This document shows, in pieces, positions 8,406 to 18,605 of a stretch of DNA of 64,000 nt; the stretch's first letter is position 1, and the number at the start of each line of letters is the position of its first letter. The notes under the pieces are model-generated. The model worked only from the letters and a program-made list of their open reading frames with translations. It made no database searches and had not been told where the DNA came from. The position numbers were made by a program, and so were the translations under genes. Source of the stretch: Microvirga sp. BSC39 (GTDB taxonomy: Bacteria > Pseudomonadota > Alphaproteobacteria > Rhizobiales > Beijerinckiaceae); NCBI RefSeq assembly GCF_000739015.1, contig NZ_JPUG01000060.1:1-64000 (forward strand), written 5' to 3'.

Positions 8406-9722
8406 ATGCACTTAAGAAAAATTGTGTTGTTGTCTTCAGCGGGTTGGATTGCAGGCACAAGCCTGGCATTTTCTCAGGGCCAGACGTTGACAATCGCAAC
8501 GGTCAACAATGCTGACATGATTATCATGCAGCGCTTAGCGCCCAAGTGGGAGCAGGCCACAGGCAACAAGTTGAACTGGGTGGTGCTCGAGGAGAACGTT
8601 CTTCGCCAGCGTGCGACCACCGACATTGCCACTAAGGGTGGGCAGTTCGACATCATCACGATCGGCTCCTACGAGGCCCCGATCTGGGGCAAGCAGAACT
8701 GGCTACTGCCCGTCGACGATCTCGGTGCCGATTACGACTACGCCGATATCATACCGTCCGTAAGGAACGGTCTTTCGTTCAACGGCAAGCTCTATGCGGT
8801 GCCGTTCTATGCAGAGAGTTCGTTCACCTTCTACAGGAAGGATCTGTTCGATCAGGCCGGCATCAAGATGCCGGACAAGCCGACTTACGATCAGATCGCC
8901 GAATATGCCGCGAAACTGACGGACAAGTCCAAGGAGCAGTACGGCTTCTGCCAGCGCGGCAAGCCCGGCTGGGGCGAGAACATGGCCTTCATCGGCCCCA
9001 TGGTGAATGCGTTCGGCGGCCGCTGGTTCAACGAGAAATGGGAGCCCCAGCTCACCACCGAACCCTGGAAGAACGCGGTCAACTACTACGTCAAGAATAT
9101 GAGGGAATACGGCCCTCCGGGAGCAACCGCGAACGGCCACAACGAGAACCGCGCCCTGTTCGCCACTGGACACTGCGCCATGTGGGTAGATGCCACGTCG
9201 GCTGCGGGCTACATCTACAACCCGAAGGAAAGCCAAGTTGCGGACAAGACCGCCTTCACGGCAGCGCCGATGCAGGTGACGAGCAATGGATCGGGCTGGT
9301 TCTGGGCGTGGTCCCTGGGCATACCGGCCTCCACGAAAAAAGCTGACGCGGCCAAGTCGTTCGTGAAATGGGCGACCTCGAAGGAATACGTCACCCTGGT
9401 GGGCAACGAGGCCGGCTGGGTGGCGGCTCCTCCCGGAACGCGCAAGTCCACCTACGACAATCCCGAGTACCAGAAGGCAGCACCTTTCGCGAAAGTGGTC
9501 TACGATTCGATCGTCAATGCCGACCTAACCAAGCCGACCAAGGATCCGGTTCCCTACATCGGCATCCAGTATGTGGCTATCCCCGAATTCCAGGGTATCG
9601 GTACGGCCGTTGGTCAGCAGATTGCGGCGGCATTGGCCGGGCAGTCGACCGTAGAGCAGGCGTTGGAGACCGCACAACGCTCCACCGAGCGGACGATGAA
9701 GCAGGCGGGGTATCCAAAATAA
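8406..9722 (+). CDS. smoE: Sorbitol/mannitol-type ABC transporter, substrate-binding protein
   Basis: A 438-aa periplasmic binding protein of the family 1 sugar type. It has a signal peptide (MHLRKIVLLSSAGWIAG, then SLAFSQG) and the mature start QTLTIATVNNADMIIMQRLA. Hallmarks include GQFDIITIGSYEAPIWGK, the YAVPFYAESSFTFYRKDLF segment and a long C-terminal domain. The gene leads a six-gene operon with two permeases, an ATPase, a GMC oxidoreductase and a mannitol dehydrogenase, which points to a polyol ligand. The gene name follows the rhizobial smo system and is by similarity of order and pattern; the exact polyol is not proven. Confidence 0.85.
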   Translation: MHLRKIVLLSSAGWIAGTSLAFSQGQTLTIATVNNADMIIMQRLAPKWEQATGNKLNWVVLEENVLRQRATTDIATKGGQFDIITIGSYEAPIWGKQNWLLPVDDLGADYDYADIIPSVRNGLSFNGKLYAVPFYAESSFTFYRKDLFDQAGIKMPDKPTYDQIAEYAAKLTDKSKEQYGFCQRGKPGWGENMAFIGPMVNAFGGRWFNEKWEPQLTTEPWKNAVNYYVKNMREYGPPGATANGHNENRALFATGHCAMWVDATSAAGYIYNPKESQVADKTAFTAAPMQVTSNGSGWFWAWSLGIPASTKKADAAKSFVKWATSKEYVTLVGNEAGWVAAPPGTRKSTYDNPEYQKAAPFAKVVYDSIVNADLTKPTKDPVPYIGIQYVAIPEFQGIGTAVGQQIAAALAGQSTVEQALETAQRSTERTMKQAGYPK

Positions 9723-9738
9723 GCTAGCTGTCACGCAG

Positions 9739-9763
9739 CCGGCAGGCCTTCTGCGCCTGCCGG
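9739..9763 (+). terminator. Intercistronic hairpin after the binding-protein gene
   Basis: The perfect 9-bp stem CCGGCAGGC / GCCTGCCGG with a 7-nt loop sits between the binding-protein stop and the first permease start. No strong T-run follows, so partial termination or mRNA 3'-end protection is more likely than full termination. This would give more binding protein than permease. Confidence 0.6.
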
Positions 9764-9791
9764 TCGTTCTCTCCAGCAGCGAGCGTTCGAG

Positions 9792-10715
9792 ATGGCGAGC
9801 ACCACGACAGCTGCCCAAGTCCCTGGCACATCGACTACCGTCGGCGGGCGCAGCCAGCGCAACGTCAAAACCCTGCCATTGGTCGCGCCATCGGTGGTCA
9901 TCCTGTTCCTGTGGATGATCGTGCCTTTGGCTATGACGCTCTGGTTCTCGTTTCAGTACTACAACCTACTCGACCCATCGGTCGGCGGCTTTGCCGGATT
10001 CGAGAACTACACCTTTCTGCTGACCGATCCGTCCCTCTGGACGGCCATGATGAATACGATCTTCCTGGTCTTCTGGGTGCTCGTGATCACCGTGGGGCTT
10101 GGCACTTTGCTGGCCGTCCTGTTCGATCAGGACTTTTATGGGCGCAGCATTGCGCGCCTGCTCGCCATCGCTCCATTTTTCGTGATGCCGACCGTGAGCG
10201 CGCTGGTGTGGAAGAACATGCTGATGCACCCGGTCAACGGGCTCTTCGCATTCTTCTCACGTTCCCTTGGACTGCCAGCCATCGACTTTTTCGGCAGCTT
10301 CCCGCTCACCTCCGTCATCATCATCGTGGCGTGGCAGTGGCTGCCCTTCGCGCTGCTCATCCTGCTTACTGCCATCCAGTCCCTCGATAGCGAGCAGAAG
10401 GAGGCGGCGCGCATGGACGGGGCAGGGCCGTTCTCGATGTTCTTCTTCATCATTCTGCCGCATCTGGGCCGCGCCATCAGCGTCGTCATCATGATCGAGA
10501 CCATCTTCCTGCTGTCGGTCTTTGCCGAGATCTACGTCACCACCTCGGGCGGCCCTGGTCTTGCGTCGACCAACCTGGCTTTCCTGATCTACCTGCGGGC
10601 TTTGCGCGAATACGATGTCGGCGGCGCATCCGCAGCCGGTGTCATCGCAGTGATCTTGGCCAATATCGTTGCGATCTTCCTTGTTCGCTCGATTGCCAAG
10701 AACATCGCTGATTGA
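9792..10715 (+). CDS. smoF: Polyol ABC transporter permease 1
   Basis: A 307-aa MalF/UgpA-type inner-membrane permease with about six transmembrane segments. The EAA loop reads KEAARMDGAGPFSMFFFIIL, the site that docks on the ATPase. An N-terminal cytoplasmic tail of about 30 residues precedes the first membrane helix. It is the second gene of the polyol operon and ends 9 nt before permease 2, so the two are probably co-translated. Substrate specificity is inferred from the operon. Confidence 0.88.
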   Translation: MASTTTAAQVPGTSTTVGGRSQRNVKTLPLVAPSVVILFLWMIVPLAMTLWFSFQYYNLLDPSVGGFAGFENYTFLLTDPSLWTAMMNTIFLVFWVLVITVGLGTLLAVLFDQDFYGRSIARLLAIAPFFVMPTVSALVWKNMLMHPVNGLFAFFSRSLGLPAIDFFGSFPLTSVIIIVAWQWLPFALLILLTAIQSLDSEQKEAARMDGAGPFSMFFFIILPHLGRAISVVIMIETIFLLSVFAEIYVTTSGGPGLASTNLAFLIYLRALREYDVGGASAAGVIAVILANIVAIFLVRSIAKNIAD

Positions 10716-10724
10716 GGAGCGGCT

Positions 10725-11546
10725 ATGCATCCTAAGACCCGCGGAAAACTTGTTCTTACAGTGGTTGGCTGGCTCGCCGCAGGGCTGATCTTCTTCCCGA
10801 TCTTCTGGATGGTGCTGACCAGTTTCAAGACCGAGGTCGAAGCGGTGGCAACCCCGCCCAAGCTCTTCTTCACTCCAACGCTTGAGAATTACATCACCGT
10901 TCGCGAGCGGGCGGATTACGTCCATTTTGCACTAAACAGCATGATTATTTCGGTTGGTGCCACGCTGCTGGCGACCCTCATCGCCGTGCCGGCAGCCTAT
11001 GCCATGGCGTTCTTTCCGGGCAAGCGTACGAAGGACCTGCTGCTCTGGATGCTCTCGACCAAGATGATGCCGGCTGTCGGCGTCCTGATCCCGATCTACC
11101 TTCTGTTTCGCGATACCGGTGCCATTGATACGCGCTGGGGCCTCATTGTGGTCTACACGCTCATGAACCTGCCGATCGTAGTTTGGATGCTCTACACCTT
11201 CTTCAAGGAAGTGCCGAAGGACATCCTTGAGGCCGGCCGCATGGACGGAGCCAAACCGAAGCAGGAGGTCTGGATGCTCCTCCTGCCCCTGTCGCTGCCC
11301 GGCATCGCCTCGACGGCATTGCTGTCCATCATCCTGTGCTGGAACGAGGCGTTCTGGAGCCTTAACCTGACAACCTCCGAGGCGGCGCCGCTGACAACCT
11401 TCATCGCCTCGTTCTCCGCGCCTGAAGGATTGTTCTGGGCTAAACTCTCGGCTGCTTCGACCATCGCGATCGCGCCTATTCTGGTGTTCGGCTGGATGAG
11501 CCAGCGTCAACTGGTGCGAGGCCTGACGTTTGGCGCCGTTAAATAA
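10725..11546 (+). CDS. smoG: Polyol ABC transporter permease 2
   Basis: A 273-aa MalG/UgpE-type permease with about six membrane helices. The EAA loop appears as DILEAGRMDGAKPKQEVWML, and the characteristic N terminus is FFPIFWMVLTSFKTE. It forms the heterodimeric channel with the preceding permease. It is followed after 14 nt by the ATPase gene. Confidence 0.88.
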   Translation: MHPKTRGKLVLTVVGWLAAGLIFFPIFWMVLTSFKTEVEAVATPPKLFFTPTLENYITVRERADYVHFALNSMIISVGATLLATLIAVPAAYAMAFFPGKRTKDLLLWMLSTKMMPAVGVLIPIYLLFRDTGAIDTRWGLIVVYTLMNLPIVVWMLYTFFKEVPKDILEAGRMDGAKPKQEVWMLLLPLSLPGIASTALLSIILCWNEAFWSLNLTTSEAAPLTTFIASFSAPEGLFWAKLSAASTIAIAPILVFGWMSQRQLVRGLTFGAVK

Positions 11547-11560
11547 ACGGGAAGGGTGCT

Positions 11561-12694
<1,134 letters not shown>

Positions 12695-12718
12695 AGCCTT
12701 CATTCCGGGAGGCGATCC

Positions 12719-14401
12719 ATGATGCCCAAGCGTTTCGACTACATCGTCGTGGGCGGCGGAAGCGCAGGATGCGTGGTGGCGAGCCGCCTCGTGGCCGAGC
12801 ATGGCGCCCGTGTGCTGCTTGTCGAGGCTGGCCCGTCGCGAACCAGCCGCATCCTGGCCATGCCTGCGGGATACATGAAGTTCCTTGCCCGCGAAACTTA
12901 TCTGACGATGCACCGGGTCATTCCACAGCCTCAGCTCGGCGGCCGTGCTCCCATTGTGCCCCAAGCGAAGGTGCTGGGCGGAGGGAGCGCGGTCAATGCC
13001 ATGGTCTATATCCGGGGCCAGGCTGCGGATTACGATGGATGGGATGAGGCCCTCGGCGGTGCCGGCTGGAGTTACAAGGATCTCCTGCCTTACTTCATCA
13101 GACAGGAGGGCAACGATCACCTCGGCGACCCCTATCATGGCGTCAGCGGCCCCTTGAAGGTCTCGCACCTTGGTCAGCATTCCGCGATGAGCCGCGCCTT
13201 CGTGCAGGCGATGCAGGCGAGGGGTGTCCCGTACACGGCGGACTTCAACGGCGCCCAGCAGAACGGCGTCGGCTTCATGCAGCACACAATCAACTGGGCG
13301 AAGCGGCGACGGTGCAGCGCGGTCGACGCCTTTCTGGGAACTGTGCTGTCTAATCCGAAGCTAACCATTGAGACGGATACGACAGTCACCCGCATACACC
13401 TGGAGAACGGCAGGGCAACAGGGGTGGAGTTGCAGGGGCGAGCAGGCGTTCGAACAGCTTTCGCCGATGCGGAAGTGATCCTGGCCGCTGGCACCTATAT
13501 GTCTCCGAAGCTTCTGATGCTCTCAGGGATAGGTCCATCGGACGAGCTGTCCCGGCATAGGATCGGCATTGAGGTCGATCTGCCGGGTGTCGGGCAGAAT
13601 CTGCAGGACCATCACGAAGTTCCTATCGTTGCGGCAACCTCCGGAGCCTTTGGCTATTTCGGCCAGGATCGCGGTATGGCGATGATAAGGAATGGCTTGC
13701 AGTACATGCTGTTCAAATCAGGTGCAGTAACCACAACAGGCGTAGAAGCCTGCGCCTTCATCGATCCCGATGGCGGCGAGCGGCCGACAATCCAGCTCTA
13801 CTGCGTGCCGACTGTCTATCTCGACCGCGACGTCTCGGGAGTTGAGCCGAGCCATGGACTGACCTTGAACCCGTGCCTGCTGCGCCCGAAGGCACGCGGG
13901 TCGGTGCGGCTTGCATCGGCGGATCCCAACACCTTGCCGCAGGTCGACCCGCAATTCTTCGGCAATCCGGACGATCTTCGCCTGACCATCGCGGGTCTGC
14001 GCTATGCGCGCGAGATCCTGGCGACAAGCCCGGTCCACGAGATGGTGCAGACGGAAATTTTCCCCAGACCCGAGATCGCTTCCGATGAGGAGCTGGCTGC
14101 TCACTGCCGCAAAACCGTGAAGACGAATTACCATCCGGTCGGCACCTGCCGCATAGGCCGTGCGGACGATCCCCATGCTGTCGTAACATCGGACCTTGCA
14201 GTCCGCGGGATTATGGGACTACGGGTCGTCGATGCATCCATCATGCCCACCATTCCCAGCGGAAACACGAATGCACCGGTGCTGGCGATTGCAGACAAGG
14301 CCGTTGATATCATCATGGGAAATACGCGCATGGTCGACGCACCACGAGATGCCTTGACGATCGGCGTTTCCTCCCAACTCCATCAGGTTCACCTGCCATG
14401 A
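12719..14401 (+). CDS. GMC-family FAD oxidoreductase (choline/polyol dehydrogenase-like)
   Basis: A 560-aa GMC oxidoreductase. The FAD-binding motif DYIVVGGGSAGCVVASRL lies at the N terminus, the GMC signature VLGGGSAVNAMVYIRGQ at about residue 85, and the second signature near GTYMSPKLLMLSGIG. The C terminus carries the active-site His in NYHPVGTC and the conserved Asn in PSGNTNAPVLAI. GMC enzymes oxidise alcohols and pass electrons to the respiratory chain or oxygen. Its place between the transporter ATPase and the mannitol dehydrogenase suggests it oxidises the imported polyol or a side product. Its stop overlaps the next start (ATGA), so the two are coupled. Confidence 0.88.
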   Translation: MMPKRFDYIVVGGGSAGCVVASRLVAEHGARVLLVEAGPSRTSRILAMPAGYMKFLARETYLTMHRVIPQPQLGGRAPIVPQAKVLGGGSAVNAMVYIRGQAADYDGWDEALGGAGWSYKDLLPYFIRQEGNDHLGDPYHGVSGPLKVSHLGQHSAMSRAFVQAMQARGVPYTADFNGAQQNGVGFMQHTINWAKRRRCSAVDAFLGTVLSNPKLTIETDTTVTRIHLENGRATGVELQGRAGVRTAFADAEVILAAGTYMSPKLLMLSGIGPSDELSRHRIGIEVDLPGVGQNLQDHHEVPIVAATSGAFGYFGQDRGMAMIRNGLQYMLFKSGAVTTTGVEACAFIDPDGGERPTIQLYCVPTVYLDRDVSGVEPSHGLTLNPCLLRPKARGSVRLASADPNTLPQVDPQFFGNPDDLRLTIAGLRYAREILATSPVHEMVQTEIFPRPEIASDEELAAHCRKTVKTNYHPVGTCRIGRADDPHAVVTSDLAVRGIMGLRVVDASIMPTIPSGNTNAPVLAIADKAVDIIMGNTRMVDAPRDALTIGVSSQLHQVHLP

Positions 14402-15879
14402 CCCAGAAGTTGAATCTTGCCGCTCTCGCGAACCTGCCCTCGGCCATTGCCCGCCCGACCTATGCTCGCGAAGCGCTCCGTCCCGGCATCCTACATATCG
14501 GGGTTGGCAACTTTCACCGGGCGCATCAGGCGGTGTATCTGGACGATCTGTTCAACGCCGGCAAAGATCATGACTGGGCCTTGATCGGCGCAGGCATCCG
14601 CTCCGGCGACAGAGCGATGCGTCAGGCCCTTGAGCCTCAGGATTGGCTCACCACGGTTGTCGAACTCGAACCCGGCGTCGACATTGCCCGGGCGACCGGC
14701 TCCATGGTGGGGTTTGTGCCCATCGGCGAGGACGGGCGCGCCATCGTCGAGGCGCTCGAGAATCCCGGTTTGAGGATCGTGTCCCTGACCGTCACGGAAG
14801 GCGGCTATTGCATCGACCCGGCTACAGGCTCCTTCAATCCTGAGCACCCGGATATTGTTTACGACGCTGCCCACATGGCTGCTCCTAAAGGTGTCTTCGG
14901 TGTTCTCCTGGCTGCTCTCAAGCGCCGCCGCGACGCGGGCCTTGCTCCCTTCACGGTGATGCCTTGCGACAACATCCCCCATAACGGCCAAGTGGCACAG
15001 GATGCCGTAGCCGGTCTTGCCGAACTCGTGGACCCCGCGCTGGCGGCTTTCGTGCGCGAGAGGGTGGCTTTTCCCAACAGCATGGTCGATCGCATCACGC
15101 CTGCGACCACGGACCGGGAGCGCGCCATTCTCTCCGAGCGCTTCGGTATTCAGGACAACTGGCCCGTCTTCTGCGAGCCGTTCCGCCAGTGGGTTCTGGA
15201 GGACAATTTCCCAGCAGGCCGGCCGGCTCTGGAGGAGGTAGGCGTCACTTTCACGCCTCATGTGGCGGCGTTCGAGCTGATGAAGCTGCGCATCCTCAAC
15301 GGCGGCCATGCGGCCATCGCCTATCCGGCCGGGCTTCTCGGGATCCACTTCGTGCATGACGCCATGACGGAGCCGCTGGTGCGGGGCTTCCTGGACAAGC
15401 TGGAAACCGAGGAGATCATCCCTCATGTGCCGCCGGTTCCCGGTGTCGATCTTCAGGATTATTACGGGCTCATCGCCAGCCGCTTCGCCAATCCGGGTAT
15501 AGGAGACACGATCCCGCGTCTCGCCCAGGACGGCTCCAACCGCCAACCAAAATTTATATTACCCTCGACCCGCGATCGTCTGAAGGCAGGGGCCGATGTG
15601 ACGGGACTTGCTCTTGAATCGGCCCTGTGGTGCCGATACTGCGCCGGCACCACGGACGCGGGCGAGTCCTTCACCCTCGACGATCCGAATGCGAGCCGCC
15701 TGACACTGGCCGCCTTGGCTGCCAAGGATGATCCGGCGGCCTTCCTGGCGCTTCGCGACATCTTCGGCGACATCGCGGATTCCTCGCTTTTCCGCTCCCG
15801 CTTCGAGATGGCACTGACGAGCCTCTGGCGTGACGGTACCCGCGCGACCCTGCAGCGATATCTGAACGCGGGTGGCTGA
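14398..15879 (+). CDS. Mannitol/fructuronate dehydrogenase family protein
   Basis: A 493-aa polyol-specific long-chain dehydrogenase. The N-terminal Rossmann region starts HIGVGNFHRAHQAVYLDDL, and the catalytic Lys-Asn-His cluster is visible in LMKLRILNGGHAAIAYPAG. It probably oxidises mannitol, arabitol or a related polyol to a ketose with NAD. It is the last gene of the polyol operon, and its stop is only 2 nt from the stop of a convergent xylitol-type dehydrogenase. Fructuronate reductase is an alternative within the family, but the transporter context favours a polyol. Confidence 0.88.
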   Translation: MTQKLNLAALANLPSAIARPTYAREALRPGILHIGVGNFHRAHQAVYLDDLFNAGKDHDWALIGAGIRSGDRAMRQALEPQDWLTTVVELEPGVDIARATGSMVGFVPIGEDGRAIVEALENPGLRIVSLTVTEGGYCIDPATGSFNPEHPDIVYDAAHMAAPKGVFGVLLAALKRRRDAGLAPFTVMPCDNIPHNGQVAQDAVAGLAELVDPALAAFVRERVAFPNSMVDRITPATTDRERAILSERFGIQDNWPVFCEPFRQWVLEDNFPAGRPALEEVGVTFTPHVAAFELMKLRILNGGHAAIAYPAGLLGIHFVHDAMTEPLVRGFLDKLETEEIIPHVPPVPGVDLQDYYGLIASRFANPGIGDTIPRLAQDGSNRQPKFILPSTRDRLKAGADVTGLALESALWCRYCAGTTDAGESFTLDDPNASRLTLAALAAKDDPAAFLALRDIFGDIADSSLFRSRFEMALTSLWRDGTRATLQRYLNAGG

Positions 15880-15881
15880 AC

Positions 15882-16919
15882 CTATCCAGGCAACTCGATC
15901 TGTACCTTGATCGAAGCCGGCGGCATCGCTTTCGCGAAATCGAAGGCTTCGACGCTGTCCTTGAAGGCAAAGCAGTCGGTGATGAGTGGCTTCACGTCAA
16001 TCTTGCCGGAGGCGATCATCGCCACCGCCCGCGGATACACATGGGCGTAGCGGAAGATGTTCTCGACCCTGGCCTCCTTCACCTGCGCCTTGCTTACATC
16101 GAAGGCGAACGGTTCCAGAGGGATGCCGACCAGCGCTACCTTCCCGCCAGGGCAGACGAGATCGAAGATCTCGGCCATGGCCGGCGGATAGCCCGAACAC
16201 TCGAAGACCACGTCCGCTCCCCAGCCATCGCTCTCGCGGCTGACAACATCGGCGAGCCTTTGGCTCCTCACATTGACCGGGAGCACCGCGCCAAGGGTCC
16301 TCGCCAATTCAAGCTTCGGCTCATGAATGTCGCTGACGATCACCCGGGAGCAACCGGCCGCAAGGGCTGCCAGGATCGTCACCATGCCGATCGGGCCGGC
16401 GCCGATGACCACGGCCAAGTCTCCAGGCTGCACCTGAACCTTGGTGGCGGCGTGCACGCCCACAGCCAGAGGCTCGACCATGGCGCCTTCGGCATAGCTG
16501 ACATGATCTGGCAGCTTGAAGGTAAAGTCGGCCGGATGAACCACGGTTGGCCGGAGCACGCCATGCACCGGCGGGGTGGCCCAAAACCGCACGGCCGGAT
16601 CGAGGTTGTACTTGCCAAGGCGCGTTGCGCGGCTCGCCGGATCGGGAATGCCGGGTTCCATGCAGACCCGATCTCCCGGTTTCAACTCGGTCACTGCAGA
16701 GCCGACCTCCACCACTTGGCCCGCAGCCTCATGCCCCAGGATCATCGGCTCCTTCACCACGAAGGGACCGATGGCGCCATGAGTGTAGTAATGCACGTCG
16801 CTGCCGCAGACCCCGACCGTTCGAGGGGCAATGCGAACATCCCGCGGTCCCAGCGTTTCCTCGACCGGGAAGTCACGCAGATTGAGCTCGTCCTTACGTT
16901 CAAGCACTAGCGCTTCCAT
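15882..16919 (-). CDS. Xylitol/sorbitol dehydrogenase (MDR family)
   Basis: A 345-aa MDR enzyme with [26 protein letters not shown] and the Rossmann motif VIGAGPIGM. The structural-zinc cysteines are missing: the segment reads [20 protein letters not shown], a pattern I associate with rhizobial NAD-dependent xylitol dehydrogenases. It probably interconverts a polyol and a 2-ketose and complements the convergent polyol operon. ATG at 16919 is set by GGGAGA 8 nt upstream; a longer frame to 16976 has no such site. The 3' ends of the two convergent genes almost touch, so they may influence each other's transcripts. Confidence 0.88.
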   Translation of the reverse strand: MEALVLERKDELNLRDFPVEETLGPRDVRIAPRTVGVCGSDVHYYTHGAIGPFVVKEPMILGHEAAGQVVEVGSAVTELKPGDRVCMEPGIPDPASRATRLGKYNLDPAVRFWATPPVHGVLRPTVVHPADFTFKLPDHVSYAEGAMVEPLAVGVHAATKVQVQPGDLAVVIGAGPIGMVTILAALAAGCSRVIVSDIHEPKLELARTLGAVLPVNVRSQRLADVVSRESDGWGADVVFECSGYPPAMAEIFDLVCPGGKVALVGIPLEPFAFDVSKAQVKEARVENIFRYAHVYPRAVAMIASGKIDVKPLITDCFAFKDSVEAFDFAKAMPPASIKVQIELPG

Positions 16920-17097
16920 CTTTGATCTCCCTGTGAGTTCCGTTCGTTCGCGGAGGATCAGGTTCGCCCCCGACAACTGTCCTATGTTTTAGCACCCCAC
17001 TATGCCGGCTACTGGTCTCCGTCAGGATGCAGCGACAATGGTTCTGTCGCAATTTCTGGCAATAGACACAAGAGGTGCCAGAGTGAACGGTAAGCAC

Positions 17098-17517
17098 TTA
17101 TGCGGTGAGGCGATCGAACTGTTCCGCAAGCGAAAGACCCAAAATGCAGGCATACTTCGCCTGTCCCTCCCGCATCATATGGATCATCTCGACACCGCCA
17201 ATGATCGCACGAGCACTATTCACTGACTTGAACCCGAGCATTGGGCGAACCCGCCTCTTGACGGCACGGTGATCCTGTTCAATTCGATTGTTCAAGTAGC
17301 GACTTTGCCGGATACGGATCGGCTTCAACTCCCGTCGTGATCGGTCCTGCAGCCGGTTCGTCGCGTCACAGGACAGGATTGCCTCGCGGTTGGTTTGGCT
17401 GCCGTCGATCACAATCCGCTCGGGACGACCTTGGCGTTTGAGTGCCATGTGCAGAAACCGTTTGGCAACGGTCAGATTACGCCGTTCGCTGAACCAGAAT
17501 TCCATTGTGTCACCATT
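17098..17517 (-). pseudogene. IS6-family transposase, C-terminal fragment
   Basis: About 139 residues match the second half of IS6 transposases: GDTMEFWFSERRNLTVAKRF, RIVIDGSQTNREAI, then YLNNRIEQDHRAVKRRVRPM and GFKSVNSARAIIGGVE. The N-terminal helix-turn-helix and the first catalytic Asp are absent; the open frame above 17517 is unrelated sequence. It is a non-functional 5'-truncated remnant. Confidence 0.85.
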
Positions 17518-18605
17518 GAATCGTAAGCCCACGATTGCCGACCGTGGCCCTGATCCAGGTTGTAATCCGGCGGAACGCCTGCTTTTGTCGTATACCGTTG
17601 CAAAAATCCGCGACTGCCGTTTTCGGTGGTCAGCATACAGGATGCTGGGCTTCGCGTGGTACGCTGACGCTAGAGCATCGGACGAGAAGTTGAACTCGGT
17701 GAGTTCTGTACCCCGCGATAGCGGGTCCATTTCGGAATCGGTCAAGGGTGCGTCCACGTAACAGTCCGATGCTCTAGTAAAAGACTTACGAAGCAAGGCC
17801 TGAGAGTTCTTCAATAGTATCGGCACATGTGAGACCTTAAGGGTTGTTCTTCGTCTCGGGCCAGAACGGATCTTCAAGAAGGCAGGGATCGAACCTGCCG
17901 CGGCCTAGATCAAGTGGAAGCTTCTGGGGCCTGCTGCTCCTTGTCCTGGCCCCTCAACTGCTCGGCGGGGTGACTGCATCAAGCGGGTTGGGCCTGCTGG
18001 CAGTCACCGAGTTCTCGCTAACGACTTCTTGGTAGTCGCGCGTCGAGCAGCCGCTGCCATAGCCAGCGGGGTCGCCAAAGTCGCGCCCAGACAGATCAGA
18101 CGTGGGCTCAAGATTCGGGGCATCATCCTCGCTTTGCGCAGGCTCTTTCCTCCCTCGGCAGAGGAGGGATCAGGGTTTGAACCGTCTGGGTCCAGTGTAG
18201 GAGGTCTCCGGGGTATGGATCTTCACGTTACAGAGTTATCTGCTACCCGTGACCGCGGTTCTGCTTGCGGTTGTCTACGCCCTCATTCGCTTGGCCTTGG
18301 CCCTGTGTTTTGGGAACGCCACCGCCACCGTCACCATGATGTGGATGGTGGCCGGCATCCTTGCTGTGGCCTTTCGGTACAGCATCGTCGCTTCGGTCTG
18401 GCATGTGTCCCTTCTGTTTCTCGCTGCGGTTGTTATGGTTCCGAGTGGTCATGGTTCACCTTTTTGCTCAGTGGGCCACCATCCGATGTGCCGTCATTGG
18501 CGCACTGACAGATCTCCATCGCCCCACAAGCTCCTCGTAGGGACCTAGGGTTAGACTGAACCAACCTGAATCCAAGGCTAACGTTCCCCCTTTTCCGACA
18601 AGTCG
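17518..18605. other. Region without a clear gene
   Basis: It contains the inverted-repeat element at 17670-17777. A hydrophobic open frame near 18201-18548 lacks a plausible start codon, ribosome-binding site and family resemblance. No transposase reading frame explains the rest. Confidence 0.4.
17670..17777. repeat. Small inverted-repeat element with CTAGAGCATCGGAC ends
   Basis: A 14-nt sequence CTAGAGCATCGGAC at the left end is repeated as its exact complement GTCCGATGCTCTAG at the right end, about 80 nt away. The interior contains a smaller stem (CCCGC-GATA-GCGGG). Elements with AGAGCATCGG ends are, to my memory, common between genes in Rhizobiales and behave like MITE or REP-type repeats. 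There is no coding capacity. Confidence 0.7.

Noticed and set aside
18201..18548. Hydrophobic open frame resembling a small membrane protein
   Set aside because: No ATG, only a GTG inside the hydrophobic part without a ribosome-binding site, and no family resemblance.
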